Shown here one piece after another: positions 52,736 through 62,994 of a DNA stretch of 64,000 bases. Position 1 is the first letter of the stretch. The number at the start of each line of letters is the position of its first letter. The stretch covers positions 630 to 64,629 of the forward strand of contig UBXV01000018.1 in NCBI GenBank assembly GCA_900469625.1, in the 5' to 3' direction. The position numbers and the translations under genes were made by a program. The notes beneath the pieces were generated by a model, which did no database searches, was not told where the DNA came from, and was given only the letters and a program-made list of their open reading frames with translations. This DNA is from Hyphomicrobiales bacterium (GTDB taxonomy: Bacteria; Pseudomonadota; Alphaproteobacteria; Rhizobiales; Rhizobiaceae).

Positions 52736-53156
52736 GGGCGTTCCGTTCAGAGTTTAGAAATCAGACATGCGGCTGTCGGTATAGGCATCGACGGCTATCG
52801 ATCCGTTACCACCAACTTATAGAAAAAGATAGATAAACCAGCCAATGCTATCGTCGGGTATGCATATCGCGGATGAGTAAGGGATAGAATTTCTAAATTC
52901 TACGACCAGGTTTCATCGTTTCCCCAGGGATATCCGAATGCCTTAGCCTTTTCTTCGGCGGCGCTTCCAAACCAGTCCACTGTTCTCTCGCCGCCGACGC
53001 GGATGACATGATACCAACGGACAAAAGACCCACATTCGATCCAGATAAAGCGATGGCTGTGCGCCATCGTCCGGGTGAAGATCTCCCTTTTCCTTTCGCC
53101 AGCTCCGATCGTCCTGAAAGCAGTGACGACAGCCGTGCCCCGGCGGTGTGGTGCAA
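52736..53156. other. Divergent promoter region with a weak small frame
   Basis: The part near 52735-52910 is AT-rich compared with its surroundings and should contain the LysR promoter. TAGAATTT (52885-52892) and AAATTCTA (52895-52902) form an 8-bp inverted repeat. Apart from the doubtful 55-codon frame at 52900-53067 no gene is seen. Confidence 0.5.
52900..53067 (-). CDS. Doubtful small protein, 55 residues
   Basis: A leftward frame from ATG 53067 encodes MAHSHRFIWIECGSFVRW and a C-terminal half rich in Gly, Glu and Trp (GGERTVDWFGSAAEEKAKAF). The composition is protein-like but the ribosome site is poorly placed (AAAGGGAG about 15 bases away). No family was recognised. Confidence 0.3.
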   Translation of the reverse strand: MAHSHRFIWIECGSFVRWYHVIRVGGERTVDWFGSAAEEKAKAFGYPWGNDETWS

Positions 53157-53780
53157 ATGATCGATCTCTACACCGACGCCTCACCCAATGGCTTCAAGGC
53201 GACGATTGCCCTTGAAGAACTGGGCATGCCCTACCGTCTTCATCACGTGAAGATCGACGATGGCGAGAACCGGCGGCCTGCGTTTCTCGCGCTCAATCCG
53301 CACGGCCGCATCCCTGTCATCACCGACGACGAGACCGGCATCACTTTGTTCGAATCCGCGGCGATTCTCCTCTACCTCGCCGAGCGCTCGGGACGCCTGC
53401 TGCCGAAAGCGGAGAAGGCCCGTTGGCAGGCGATCCAGTGGCTGCAGTTCCATGCGGCAAGCATGGGCCCGATCCTCGGTCAGCGCGTGCATTTCGAAAT
53501 GTTTGCGACGACGAAATCTGCCCCCGCCATCGACCGCTACCGCCAGCTGAGCGAGGAGATATTCGCCACACTCGATGCCCGTCTTGGCGACGTTCCGTGG
53601 CTTGCCGGAGACGACTATTCGATCGCCGATATCGCCACCTTCGGCTGGACCCATATCGCCGCGATCTGCGGTTTCGACTTTACCCGTCACCGGCATCTGG
53701 CCGGTTGGCACGCCCGCGTCACCGAGCGGCCCGCAGTCCAGCGCGGTGTTGCTCTGCCGGTTCCCGCGACCGGGCCCTGA
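53157..53780 (+). CDS. Glutathione S-transferase-like protein
   Basis: The 207-residue protein has the thioredoxin-fold half (MIDLYTDASPNGFKATIALEELGMPY, then NPHGRIPVITDDETGITLFESAAILLYLAE with the glutathione-contact Glu-Ser) and a helical C-terminal half with LAGDDYSIADIATFGW. It resembles the YfcG/YghU-like group. Two GTG codons lie just upstream and could add three residues. It heads a unit with the luciferase-like and flavin reductase genes. Confidence 0.9.
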   Translation: MIDLYTDASPNGFKATIALEELGMPYRLHHVKIDDGENRRPAFLALNPHGRIPVITDDETGITLFESAAILLYLAERSGRLLPKAEKARWQAIQWLQFHAASMGPILGQRVHFEMFATTKSAPAIDRYRQLSEEIFATLDARLGDVPWLAGDDYSIADIATFGWTHIAAICGFDFTRHRHLAGWHARVTERPAVQRGVALPVPATGP

Positions 53781-53803
53781 TGAAATTCTGAAAGGACCAT
53801 ACC

Positions 53804-54853
53804 ATGACCATTGCAGCCACCACGGCTAGGCACGCCACGTTCTTGTCCGGCGCATCGTCCGACGCTTTTTCCGGTCATCCCGGCTATCGGCGCATGTTCG
53901 CGCCGGAGCAACTGACGCTCGGGATCTTCCTGCCGCTGCGCTTCTATCGCGGCGACATGAGCGTGCTGGAAGGGCAGGCGGATCTCGTCACCGAGATCGA
54001 CCGGCGCGGCTTTGCCGCGGTCTGGGTGCGCGACGTGCCGTTGTTCGATCCGAATTTCGGCGATGCAGGCCAGCTGTTCGACCCCTTTACCTACCTGTCC
54101 TATCTTGCGGCCCGAACCGAAAAGGTCGCGCTTGCGACGGGAAGTGCCGTCTTTTCCCTGCGCCACCCGATCGATCTCGCCAAGGCCGCAACCACGATCG
54201 ATCGGCTGTCCGGCGGGCGTCTCGTCCTCGGCATCGCTTCCGGCGATCGGCCGGTCGAATTCCCGGCCTATGGGCTCGACATGGATGGCCGCGGCGAACG
54301 TTTCGCCGAGACGGTCTCCTATTTCCGCGAGCTGATTGCGCCGGGGCGCCCGGCGATCCGCTCGAGCCTCGGGACCCTTGAGGGTGTCGACTTCCTGCCG
54401 AAGCCTGCCACGGGACGAATTCCCCTTGTAATCACCGGCTCGAGCCGCCAGTCGCCCGCATGGGTGGCCGAACACGCGGATGGCTGGCTGACCTATCCGC
54501 AGCCGACGCATACGCCGGAAGGTCCGAAGCGGTTGGCGCAAAACATCCGTGCCTGGCGAAACCTGATTCCGGGCGGTGGGTTCCGGCCGCATATGACCAA
54601 CGAGTGGCTGGATCTCGTCGACGATCCCGATTTCCCACGCACTCCGCTTCGCGGCGGGTTTGTGCTGAAGACAGGACGCAAGGGGCTGATCGATCTTCTT
54701 GGCGAATGGCAGCTTGCCGGCGTCAACCATGCCGCACTCGGCATGCAGTTCGCGGAACGCCCGGCCGCGGAGATCATCCAGGAACTTGCCGAGGAGGTGC
54801 TGCCGCTGTTTCCTTCGCTGGAGGGGCCGGTGCCGCTGTCGGCGAAATGGTAA
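53804..54853 (+). CDS. Luciferase-like (LLM class) flavin-dependent monooxygenase
   Basis: The 349-residue protein starts GHPGYRRMFAPEQLTLGIFLPLRFYRGDM and has AAVWVRDVPLFDPNFGDAGQLFDPFTYLSYLAA, RTEKVALATGSAVFSLRHP and GGRLVLGIASGDRPVEFPAYG, the pattern of a distinct bacterial luciferase-type family. It uses FMNH2 and O2, which the flavin reductase encoded by the overlapping next gene can supply. The oxidised substrate is not known; together with the glutathione transferase a xenobiotic or sulfur compound is possible. Confidence 0.88.
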   Translation: MTIAATTARHATFLSGASSDAFSGHPGYRRMFAPEQLTLGIFLPLRFYRGDMSVLEGQADLVTEIDRRGFAAVWVRDVPLFDPNFGDAGQLFDPFTYLSYLAARTEKVALATGSAVFSLRHPIDLAKAATTIDRLSGGRLVLGIASGDRPVEFPAYGLDMDGRGERFAETVSYFRELIAPGRPAIRSSLGTLEGVDFLPKPATGRIPLVITGSSRQSPAWVAEHADGWLTYPQPTHTPEGPKRLAQNIRAWRNLIPGGGFRPHMTNEWLDLVDDPDFPRTPLRGGFVLKTGRKGLIDLLGEWQLAGVNHAALGMQFAERPAAEIIQELAEEVLPLFPSLEGPVPLSAKW

Positions 54854-55359
54854 CTGCGGGCGGACATCCGGCCTCCACGACCGAGGACGTCAAGACGCTC
54901 TTTGCCCAGATGCCGACTGCCGTTGCGGTGATCACCGTCGGGAAGGCAGAAAAGCGCTACGGCGCAACCGTCGGCAGCCTCAATGCGCTCTCGCTCGATC
55001 CACCGTTGCTGATGTTCGCCATGAAGCGGGGATCCGGTCTTCTTGAGCGGCTGGCGGCGGATACCACCATCGGCATCAATCTTCTGGCCGATAGCCAGCA
55101 GGCGATCGCCCGTCGCTTCGCAACACCTGGGATCGATCGGTTCGAGGACACGCACTGGTGCGAGGAACATGCCCTGCCGCGGATCGACGGGACACTCGCC
55201 TGGCTCACGGCGCGGGTGCGCGACCTCCTGCCGCTCGGCGACCACGTGCTGCTGACCGCCGCGATCGTACATGGCGAAACGCAACAGCGCTTGCCGCTCA
55301 TCTACTGGAAGCGGGCGTTCCACAAGCTAGGGGCTGTTGAGAGCAGCGCCGCTCCCTAG
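54847..55359 (+). CDS. Flavin reductase-family protein
   Basis: The 170-residue protein has the FMN-binding split barrel of the HpaC-like flavin reductases: LFAQMPTAVAVITVG, YGATVGSLNALSLDPPLLMFAMKRGSG, and INLLADSQQAIARRFA. It should reduce FMN with NAD(P)H and pass it to the luciferase-like enzyme. Its ATG overlaps the end of that gene, which supports a two-component monooxygenase. Confidence 0.9.
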   Translation: MVTAGGHPASTTEDVKTLFAQMPTAVAVITVGKAEKRYGATVGSLNALSLDPPLLMFAMKRGSGLLERLAADTTIGINLLADSQQAIARRFATPGIDRFEDTHWCEEHALPRIDGTLAWLTARVRDLLPLGDHVLLTAAIVHGETQQRLPLIYWKRAFHKLGAVESSAAP

Positions 55360-55412
55360 AGGCGATCCGTCCGTGCGGACGCGCCCCTGCAATGCGCCGC
55401 TTAGAGCGTTGC

Positions 55413-55444
55413 ACGAACAAGCGCCGTTATCGCTGCGCTTGTTC
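55413..55444. repeat. Intergenic palindrome
   Basis: CGAACAAGCGC (55413-55423) pairs perfectly with GCGCTTGTTCG (55434-55444) over a ten-base loop. It is preceded by TAGAGCGTTGCA, a word seen in rhizobial intergenic repeats. It lies between the convergent flavin reductase and PLP-enzyme genes and may also act as a terminator for either. Confidence 0.5.
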
Positions 55445-55461
55445 GCGATACCGCCGACCTG

Positions 55462-56688
55462 TCACGTCTGGCAGGAGCGGGCGTCGACCGGCAGCACCGT
55501 CGCCTCGCCGTCGGCGTGGCGCAGCGTGAAGTGGTCAAAATTGGCAATCGAGGCGCAGGAGTGGTTGGGGAAGACCCGCACCCGGCTGCCGAGCGGCAGG
55601 GGGCGCCCAGAGAAGGGAACGAAACCATGCTCTTCGGAGAGCCGCTCGAGCGTCCACATGCCCGCTTCGCTGTTCCCCTCGGCGCTGACCACCGTCCCGA
55701 AGCCGGCGCCGCCCATGCCGTGGGCGCCGCGATCGGAACTCATCGATTTCGAGCCGGCGTCGAGGATGAAGTGAGTGTCGTTGGACGCGACGACCCGGGC
55801 GACGACGGAAAGCGCTAAATCGTCGGCGGTGCAGACGCCGAGCCGAAGTGCTGTTCCGTCAAGAAAGACGTAATTGCCGGGACGGATGCAGTCGACTGCA
55901 GGGGCCACCGGGGCGCCAAGGCAGGTCGGCGTCGCGCCGACGGAAAGGCAGTCGACGGCGATGCCGCGCGCGCGCAGCTTGCCAGCGAGACCGATGAGAT
56001 CAGCCGCTTCGTCCCGGGCGACCTTTGCCAGGGCCTCCGGCCCATGGGCTGCATAGGAATGACCGGCATGCGAGAGCAACCCGGCAAGGCGCAAGCCATC
56101 GGCGGCCGCGATCCGGGCGCACAGTTCAAGGGCTGCCGGATCGTTCGGCTTGACGCCGACACGCCCGAGGCCGACATCGACCTTGAGGAATACGCCAATC
56201 TCGACGTCGTGGTGGCTCGCGGCGGCCGAAAGCGCATCGACGCCCGCTTCGCTTGCCGCAATCGTGCGCAGCTTCGTGCCGCGCGCCTTCACCACGGGCA
56301 ACAGGCGGTCGAGCGACTGCGCCTTCACGATGGGATAGGCGAGGATGATCGCGGGTATGCCGGCTTCGGCAAAGACCAGCGCCTCGCTCGGCTTGGAGGC
56401 TGTAATACCAAGTCCGCCGAGCGCCAGCTGCTGTCGGGCGATGTGGACGCTCTTATGCGTCTTCACATGCGGGAACATTGCGGCGCCGGCCGCATCGGCG
56501 CGGTGCTGCATGGCGAGCATGTTGCGCTTGAGTCGCGCTTCGTCGACTTCGATATAGGGTGTGGGGCGTTCCGCCGCCGCCGGGCGCCAGAAGCCTGAGG
56601 CCGAGGGAACGGTGGAACCCATGGTGATGTCAGTGGTCGCGTTGCCGGCAGCGGTTGGCGCCGCTACCGTCACTTCGGAAGTGGTCAT
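55462..56688 (-). CDS. D-threonine aldolase/D-serine dehydratase-like PLP enzyme
   Basis: The 408-residue protein has the fold-type-III alanine-racemase barrel with the PLP lysine in MFPHVKTHKS (Lys76) and the C-terminal zinc site FPNHSCASIANF (His and Cys). This is the DSD1/D-threonine-aldolase family, which removes ammonia from D-serine or cleaves D-3-hydroxy amino acids. An alternative start at 56622 would drop 22 poorly structured residues. It lies 39 bp after the dipeptide-type ATPase genes on the same strand, so it is probably co-transcribed with them. Confidence 0.88.
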   Translation of the reverse strand: MTTSEVTVAAPTAAGNATTDITMGSTVPSASGFWRPAAAERPTPYIEVDEARLKRNMLAMQHRADAAGAAMFPHVKTHKSVHIARQQLALGGLGITASKPSEALVFAEAGIPAIILAYPIVKAQSLDRLLPVVKARGTKLRTIAASEAGVDALSAAASHHDVEIGVFLKVDVGLGRVGVKPNDPAALELCARIAAADGLRLAGLLSHAGHSYAAHGPEALAKVARDEAADLIGLAGKLRARGIAVDCLSVGATPTCLGAPVAPAVDCIRPGNYVFLDGTALRLGVCTADDLALSVVARVVASNDTHFILDAGSKSMSSDRGAHGMGGAGFGTVVSAEGNSEAGMWTLERLSEEHGFVPFSGRPLPLGSRVRVFPNHSCASIANFDHFTLRHADGEATVLPVDARSCQT

Positions 56689-56727
56689 TTTGCGTGCTCT
56701 GATCTGGAAAGGGAATTGCTGGCTCTG

Positions 56728-57680
56728 TCAGCCCGTCGCGACCTGCCGAACGAAATGGGTCGACGAGATCTGGTGCATCGGCAGCTCGCGCGGCACGAAG
56801 TCCGGCGGGCGCACGGCGCTCGGAATTTCGTCGGACATCGGCTGTCGTCCTTCCGGACGGCGCGTCGGATCGGCGATCGGCACGGTCGACAGCAGCTTGC
56901 GGGTATAGGGATGCTGCGGATTGCCGAACACCGAGCGGCGATCGCCGATCTCCACGATCTCGCCGAGATACATGACAGCGACCCGGTGGGCGATGCGCTC
57001 GACCACGGCCATGTCGTGGCTGATGAACAGAAGCGCGATCTGCATTTCGCGCTGCAGGTCCATCAAGAGGTTGATGACCTGAGCCTGGATGGTCACGTCG
57101 AGCGAGGCGACGGCCTCGTCGGCAACGATCAGGCGCGGGCTGAGCGCCAGCGCGCGCGCAATGCAGATGCGCTGGCGCTGGCCGCCGGAAAACGCATGCG
57201 GATAGCGCTCGAGGTGTTCGGGAGACAGCTCGACCTTGGCCAGAAGCTCGGCGGCACGGGCGCGCATCATCTCGGTCGAGCCCAGCTTGTGCACCCGCAT
57301 CGGGTCCATCAGCGATTGCTCGATGGTCATGCGCGGGTTGAGCGAGGAGAACGGGTCCTGGAAGACCATCTGGGCGTCGCGCCTAAAGCGTGCGAGCACC
57401 GCGCGCGACGCACCGATCAGTTCGGTGCCGTCAAAGCGGATCGAGCCCGAGCGCGGCCGGTCGAGCTGCATGATCGAGCGGGCAACCGTCGACTTGCCGC
57501 AGCCGGACTCTCCGACGAGAGCCAGCGTCTCGCCCGGAAAAATGTCGAAAGAGACGTTTTCGACCGCATGGACGCGGCCGGAAACATGGCCGAACAGTCC
57601 GGCCTTGAGATCGAAGCGCGTCACCAGGTTGCGCACAGAGACGAGCGGCTGGCGGGTATCCTTCATCGGTGCGGACGCGT

Positions 57681-57684
<4 letters not shown>
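56728..57684 (-). CDS. Peptide ABC transporter ATP-binding protein, DppF type
   Basis: The 318-residue protein has Walker [10 protein letters not shown], signature FSGGQRQRI, Walker [13 protein letters not shown] and the oligopeptide-transporter C-terminal motif with [12 protein letters not shown]. It pairs with the DppD-type protein encoded by the preceding gene, which it overlaps by four bases (ATGA). Together they power the importer whose binding protein and permeases lie at 59.9-63.9 kb. Confidence 0.93.
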
Positions 57685-58607
<923 letters not shown>

Positions 58608-58729
58608 CAGCACAGGGACCCGTTTTCGAGGGGCGTTGTGTCCTCAGGTCTGGCAACGGGGTCGCATCCTGTCAATATGGGAGCTTGGGCCGGTTGCGAC
58701 GCCAGACTGCATCGCTGCAGGTGCTCTGT

Positions 58730-58754
58730 CGGTTGCACCAGGCCGGTTGCACCA
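58730..58754. repeat. Tandem direct repeat in the dppD upstream region
   Basis: CGGTTGCACCA occurs at 58730-58740 and at 58744-58754, a 14-bp period; CGGTTGC occurs once more at 58691-58697. The block lies about 130 bp upstream of the dppD start and could be a regulator binding array. No protein is assigned. Confidence 0.45.
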
Positions 58755-58873
58755 GCAAAATCGAATGAAATCAATGTGTCGCGATTGTGGCAGGCGAAAC
58801 TATGCGCATTGTGCATTGTATCGCCTGTCTTCGCATATCGCATCGCACACTCGATATGGGAGGGTCCGGTACC

Positions 58874-59827
58874 TCAGGCGGCGTCGATCGCGCTGTCGAA
58901 CCCGCTCTTGTATTGCGGCAGTGCGGCACATTGCTTGAGGTGCTGCCACAAGGCATCGCTGTCATGGCTGCCGGCGCCGGCGCGGCGGAAGATCCGGATC
59001 TCCAGCTCCAGCGACATCTGCTGGCCGCCGATCTGGGCAAGGCGCCCCTGCCGCATCGCCTCGCTGACGCAGATCTGCGGCAGCCAGGCGACGCCGCGCC
59101 CGGCGACCGCCATATGTTTCAGGCCGTCGGCAAGGCCCGACTGGTAGACGGTGCTGAGGTTGAGCGGGCGGCGCCAGCGCGATTGAATGAGTGTCGCCAG
59201 CTTGCCGATGTAGCCGTCGCTCCAGGAATAGGCGAGATAAGGGATTTCCGTTGTTTCCGGCACGTCGATGTCGAAGAGCGGTCGGCCGCTGTCGTCTGTT
59301 CCGGAGACGAGAATCAGCCGATCCTTGCCGATCTGCAGGGATTCGAACGGGCCACCCTCCAAGACCGGTGGGCCGTCGGGGTGGACATAGGTGATGGCAA
59401 AATCGCACTGGCCCGAGCACAGATGGTCGATGCTTTCGAGGAAGTCGGCGGCATGCATGCTGGTGCGAAGCGGCAGGCGCGAGATCAGCGGCGAGCCGAT
59501 CCATTTCGGGAAAAAATACATCGCCAGCGTATGCAGCGAGGTAAAGGTGAGCATCGCCGAGCTTTCGCCGGCGACGTTGCGGCAGTCGGTGCGCAGCCGA
59601 TAGGCTTCGCGTACCAGCCGCTGGCAGCCCGGCAGAAACATCGTGCCGGCCCGCGTCAACTGTACGGGATAGGTGCTGCGGTCGATCAGATCGGCGCCGA
59701 TCCAATTCTCCAGCGATTTGATCCGCCGGCTGAAGGCCGGTTGGGAGATGTTGCGCGCCGTCGCTGCCGTCGAGAAATTTCTGGTCGCGGCGATTTCCAG
59801 AAAATCTTCAAGCCATTGCAGTTCCAT
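58874..59827 (-). CDS. LysR-family transcriptional regulator
   Basis: The 317-residue protein starts MELQWLEDFLEIAATRNFSTAATARNISQPAFSRRIKSLENWIG, a full LysR helix-turn-helix, then an effector domain. ATG 59827 has GAGGGC upstream. It stands between the leftward ATPase/PLP-enzyme unit and the rightward binding-protein/permease unit, so it probably controls both halves of the importer. Confidence 0.9.
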   Translation of the reverse strand: MELQWLEDFLEIAATRNFSTAATARNISQPAFSRRIKSLENWIGADLIDRSTYPVQLTRAGTMFLPGCQRLVREAYRLRTDCRNVAGESSAMLTFTSLHTLAMYFFPKWIGSPLISRLPLRTSMHAADFLESIDHLCSGQCDFAITYVHPDGPPVLEGGPFESLQIGKDRLILVSGTDDSGRPLFDIDVPETTEIPYLAYSWSDGYIGKLATLIQSRWRRPLNLSTVYQSGLADGLKHMAVAGRGVAWLPQICVSEAMRQGRLAQIGGQQMSLELEIRIFRRAGAGSHDSDALWQHLKQCAALPQYKSGFDSAIDAA

Positions 59828-59950
59828 GCCGGCCCTCATGCGTGTTTTGCATAGTCTATCCTAACTACACATTGGACAGACCGGCAAGCGCTCTTCTAGC
59901 CTCCCCTGTAACGAGAAGAAAACTTCCGCCTCCACCAAATGGGAACAACG

Positions 59951-61879
59951 ATGAAACGCACCTTAGCCCTAGCCCTCTGCCTGGGGCTCGGCATCGCGGC
60001 TGCGCCCGCTATGGCCGAGACCAAGAACCCCGGCACTTTCGTCTTCATGTGGACCGACGACATCCAGTCGTTCGACCCGGCCTATATCGCCAACACGCCG
60101 AGCTCCTACGGCGCACTCAACATCTACAGCCGGTTGCTGAACTTCAACGGCTCGAAGATCTCCGAGTTCGTGCCGTCGCTTTCAACCGAGGTGCCCTCGC
60201 TTGAAAACGGCCTGATCAAGCAGGCCGATGACGGCTCGGTGAGCTATACCTTCCCGATCCGCAAGGGCGTCTTTGCCCACAAGGTCGGCGTCAAGGGCGC
60301 CGATGGCAAGGTCACCTGGGAATACTACGACAAGCTGACCGACGCCCAGAAGGCGACGATCGAGCCGGGCTTCGGCCAGATCACGCCCGAGGACGTGCGC
60401 TACTCGCTGTTGCGCGCCATTCTGCAAGGGCAGTCGTGGATGTCGAACGCGATCACCGAGGTGATCACCGCCGGCAAGTACACCGACATCGCAAAATGGG
60501 TCGAGACCGAAGGCAAGGTCAAATCGATCGACGACGCCAGCCCCGAGGTCCTGCGCAAGGTCTATGACCAGCTCGCCTCGCAGATCGTCGTCGACGGCGA
60601 CAATGTCACGTTGAAATTGCCGAAGTCGTTTCCAGCCACGCTCGGCGTAATCGCGCTGCCGTTCGGCACCTCGGTCCTCGACAAGGAATGGGTCGCCTCG
60701 GTCGGCGGCTGGGATGGTTCCGGCGATAGCTGGAAGACCTATTACCGTCCCGAACTCGGCGCCAACCCGCTGTTTGCCGAGGAAAACGGCACCGGGCCCT
60801 TCATGCTCGAGGAATGGGACCGCACCGACCGGCGCATCACGCTGAAGCGCTTCGACAACTATTTCATGGGACCGGCCAAGCTCGAACGGGTGGTCATGCG
60901 CACCGTTCCGGAATGGACGACGCGGCGGCTGCAGCTTCTGTCCGGTGACGCCGATTTCGTTACGGCCCCGGTAGAGTTCATCGACGAGCTGAGCAAGACC
61001 GAAGGCGTCAAGGTCATCGACGGCCTGCAGAAGGTGTTTTCGCGCGGCGTCTTCTTCGCCTGGCCGCTCGACGACAACGACAATCCGGCGATCGGCAGCG
61101 GCAAACTCGACGGTGCCGGCATTCCGCCGGATTTCTTCGCCGACATCGACGTGCGCAAGGGCTTCAACTACGCCCAGAATTACGATGCGCTCTTGACCCA
61201 GGTGCTGCTCAACAAGACGGTGCAGTCGCGCGGGCCGACGGTGCGCGGCATCATGGGTTACCGCCCGGATTCGCCCGTCTACAGCTACGACCCCGCCAAG
61301 GCCGAGGAACATTTCAAGAAGGCGTTCGGCGGCAAACTCTGGGATACCGGCTTTACCTTCACCGCCTATGTGACCGAAGGGTATCCGCAGCTGACGGCAG
61401 CACTTTCGGCGCTGCAACAGGGCCTGTCTCGCATCAATCCGAAGTTCAAGATGCAGATCCAGGCGCTGCCATGGGCATCCGTTTCGGACAAGCTCAACAA
61501 CCGCGAAAAGCCGGCAGCACCTCTGACGGTGATGGGTTGGGGACCTGACTATTCCGATCCGGGCGGTCCGCTCGGTGCGGCCAGCTACTACCTCTCGCCC
61601 ACGGGTCTCGTCGGCGGCATGGTCGGCCAGGGCTACCGCGACCTGATGGCGGAGAAGTTCAAGCCGCTGCTCGACGAAGCCTGGGCCTCGGCCGATCCCG
61701 CCGTGCGCGAGCCGATCTACGCCAAGCTGCAGGAAATGTCCTACGAATACGCCACCACCCAGTTCCTCTGGGAAGACTTCGGCTACGTCGTTACCCGCAG
61801 CAACATCGATGGTTATGTCGACAACATGATCCTCTACGGCGCCTGGGACTTCTACCCGGTGACCAAGGCCAACGACTGA
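59951..61879 (+). CDS. Peptide-type ABC transporter substrate-binding protein (SBP_bac_5)
   Basis: The 642-residue protein has a signal peptide (LALALCLGLGIAAAPAMAET) and the DppA/OppA-type fold: FVFMWTDDIQSFDPAYIANTPSS near the start, QITPEDVRYSLLRAI, GTGPFMLEEWDR, and MGWGPDYSDPGG late. It is longer than typical DppA (about 535 residues), closer to large-ligand binders. GGGAA precedes ATG 59951; ATG 59939 would add four residues. A hairpin after the stop probably raises its expression relative to the permeases. Confidence 0.92.
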   Translation: MKRTLALALCLGLGIAAAPAMAETKNPGTFVFMWTDDIQSFDPAYIANTPSSYGALNIYSRLLNFNGSKISEFVPSLSTEVPSLENGLIKQADDGSVSYTFPIRKGVFAHKVGVKGADGKVTWEYYDKLTDAQKATIEPGFGQITPEDVRYSLLRAILQGQSWMSNAITEVITAGKYTDIAKWVETEGKVKSIDDASPEVLRKVYDQLASQIVVDGDNVTLKLPKSFPATLGVIALPFGTSVLDKEWVASVGGWDGSGDSWKTYYRPELGANPLFAEENGTGPFMLEEWDRTDRRITLKRFDNYFMGPAKLERVVMRTVPEWTTRRLQLLSGDADFVTAPVEFIDELSKTEGVKVIDGLQKVFSRGVFFAWPLDDNDNPAIGSGKLDGAGIPPDFFADIDVRKGFNYAQNYDALLTQVLLNKTVQSRGPTVRGIMGYRPDSPVYSYDPAKAEEHFKKAFGGKLWDTGFTFTAYVTEGYPQLTAALSALQQGLSRINPKFKMQIQALPWASVSDKLNNREKPAAPLTVMGWGPDYSDPGGPLGAASYYLSPTGLVGGMVGQGYRDLMAEKFKPLLDEAWASADPAVREPIYAKLQEMSYEYATTQFLWEDFGYVVTRSNIDGYVDNMILYGAWDFYPVTKAND

Positions 61880-61890
61880 TTGGCGACGTT

Positions 61891-61916
61891 GGTCGGGCGG
61901 CTCTGTCCGCCCGACC
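61891..61916 (+). terminator. Hairpin between binding-protein and permease genes
   Basis: GGTCGGGCGG (61891-61900) pairs perfectly with CCGCCCGACC (61907-61916). It lies 12 bp after the binding-protein stop and 40 bp before the permease start. It lacks a T-run; partial termination and 3-prime mRNA protection are typical at this place. Confidence 0.6.
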
Positions 61917-61956
61917 ATCCCTGCTTCATTTTCCCTGAAATCGGAACGTGTGAACC

Positions 61957-62994
61957 GTGCTGAATTACGCACTCAGACGACTGATGATGCTGCCGATCGT
62001 CCTCTTCGCCCTGTCGTTGATGATCTTCGCGCTGCAGATGTCGCTTTCGCCGACGCAGAGACTGGCGGCCTATGCGCCGTCGCCCGACTATCTGAAGGGC
62101 GGCCAGGAAAGCATCCGCCGGATGATCGAGCAGTATGGGCTGAACGATCCCTTCTACATCCAGTACGGCCGCTGGATCGGCGGTATCCTGACCGGCAATC
62201 TCGGCTGGTCGGAGACCGCTCGCCAGCCCGTGTCGACGGCGCTGATGTCGCTGTTTCCGGCGACGCTGGAACTTGTGGTGCTGGCCTTCGTTCCCTGCCT
62301 GCTGCTCGCCGTCTTTCTCGGCTCGCGGGCGGGCATCTACCTCAACCGCTGGCCCGACCACGTCATCCGCATCTTCACCATTCTCGGCTGGTCATTCCCG
62401 GTCTACGTCTTCGGCCTGTTGATGCTCCTGATCTTCTATTCGGCGCTCGACTGGTTCCCGCCCGGCCGGCTCAGCCAATGGGCCCAGACCGTGGTCAGCT
62501 CCAGCGATTTCGTGCGCTATACCGGCGCCAATACCGTCGATGCCCTGCTCAACGGAAATCTGGCGATCTTCGGCGACGCACTTCGCCATCTGGCAGCCCC
62601 GGTGATCACGCTGACCTATGTGAATGTCGCCAGCATGACGCGGGTGATGCGCACCTCGATGCTGGAAACCCTGCGCCAGGATTATGTGCGCACGGCCCGT
62701 GCCAAGGGTCTGCCGCGCCGCGTGGTCGAACTGCGTCATGCCCGGCGCAACGCGCTCCTGCCGCTGGCAACCATCGCCGGCATGGAGCTCGCGGTGATGA
62801 TGGGCGGCGTCGTCATCACCGAAACCATCTTCGACTATGCGGGCCTAGGCCAGTTCGCTGCCAAGACCGCCGCCAATCTCGACTTTCCCGCAGTGCTCGG
62901 CTTCGGCCTCTATTTCGCGGTCGTTCTGGTGGTCATGAACCTGGTCGTCGATCTCATCTATCCGTTGCTCGATCCGAGGGTGAAGACGCAATGA
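61957..62994 (+). CDS. Peptide ABC transporter permease, DppB type
   Basis: The 345-residue protein has six predicted helices; the first begins MLNYALRRLMMLPIVLFALSLMIFALQMSL. The BPD_transp_1 loop is TARAKGLPRRVVELRHARRNALLPLATIAGMELA, as in DppB/OppB. Start is within GTGCTGAAT: GTG 61957. It overlaps the DppC-type gene by four bases (ATGA). Confidence 0.92.
   Translation: MLNYALRRLMMLPIVLFALSLMIFALQMSLSPTQRLAAYAPSPDYLKGGQESIRRMIEQYGLNDPFYIQYGRWIGGILTGNLGWSETARQPVSTALMSLFPATLELVVLAFVPCLLLAVFLGSRAGIYLNRWPDHVIRIFTILGWSFPVYVFGLLMLLIFYSALDWFPPGRLSQWAQTVVSSSDFVRYTGANTVDALLNGNLAIFGDALRHLAAPVITLTYVNVASMTRVMRTSMLETLRQDYVRTARAKGLPRRVVELRHARRNALLPLATIAGMELAVMMGGVVITETIFDYAGLGQFAAKTAANLDFPAVLGFGLYFAVVLVVMNLVVDLIYPLLDPRVKTQ

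Noticed and set aside
60182-61972. 596-codon leftward frame across the peptide-binding-protein gene
   Set aside because: Antisense shadow of a clear SBP_bac_5 gene; no domain and no ribosome site.
61950-62990. Frame fusing 347 codons to the front of the DppC-type permease
   Set aside because: It lies in another frame of the DppB gene; the DppC protein begins at 62991 with a typical N-terminal membrane segment.
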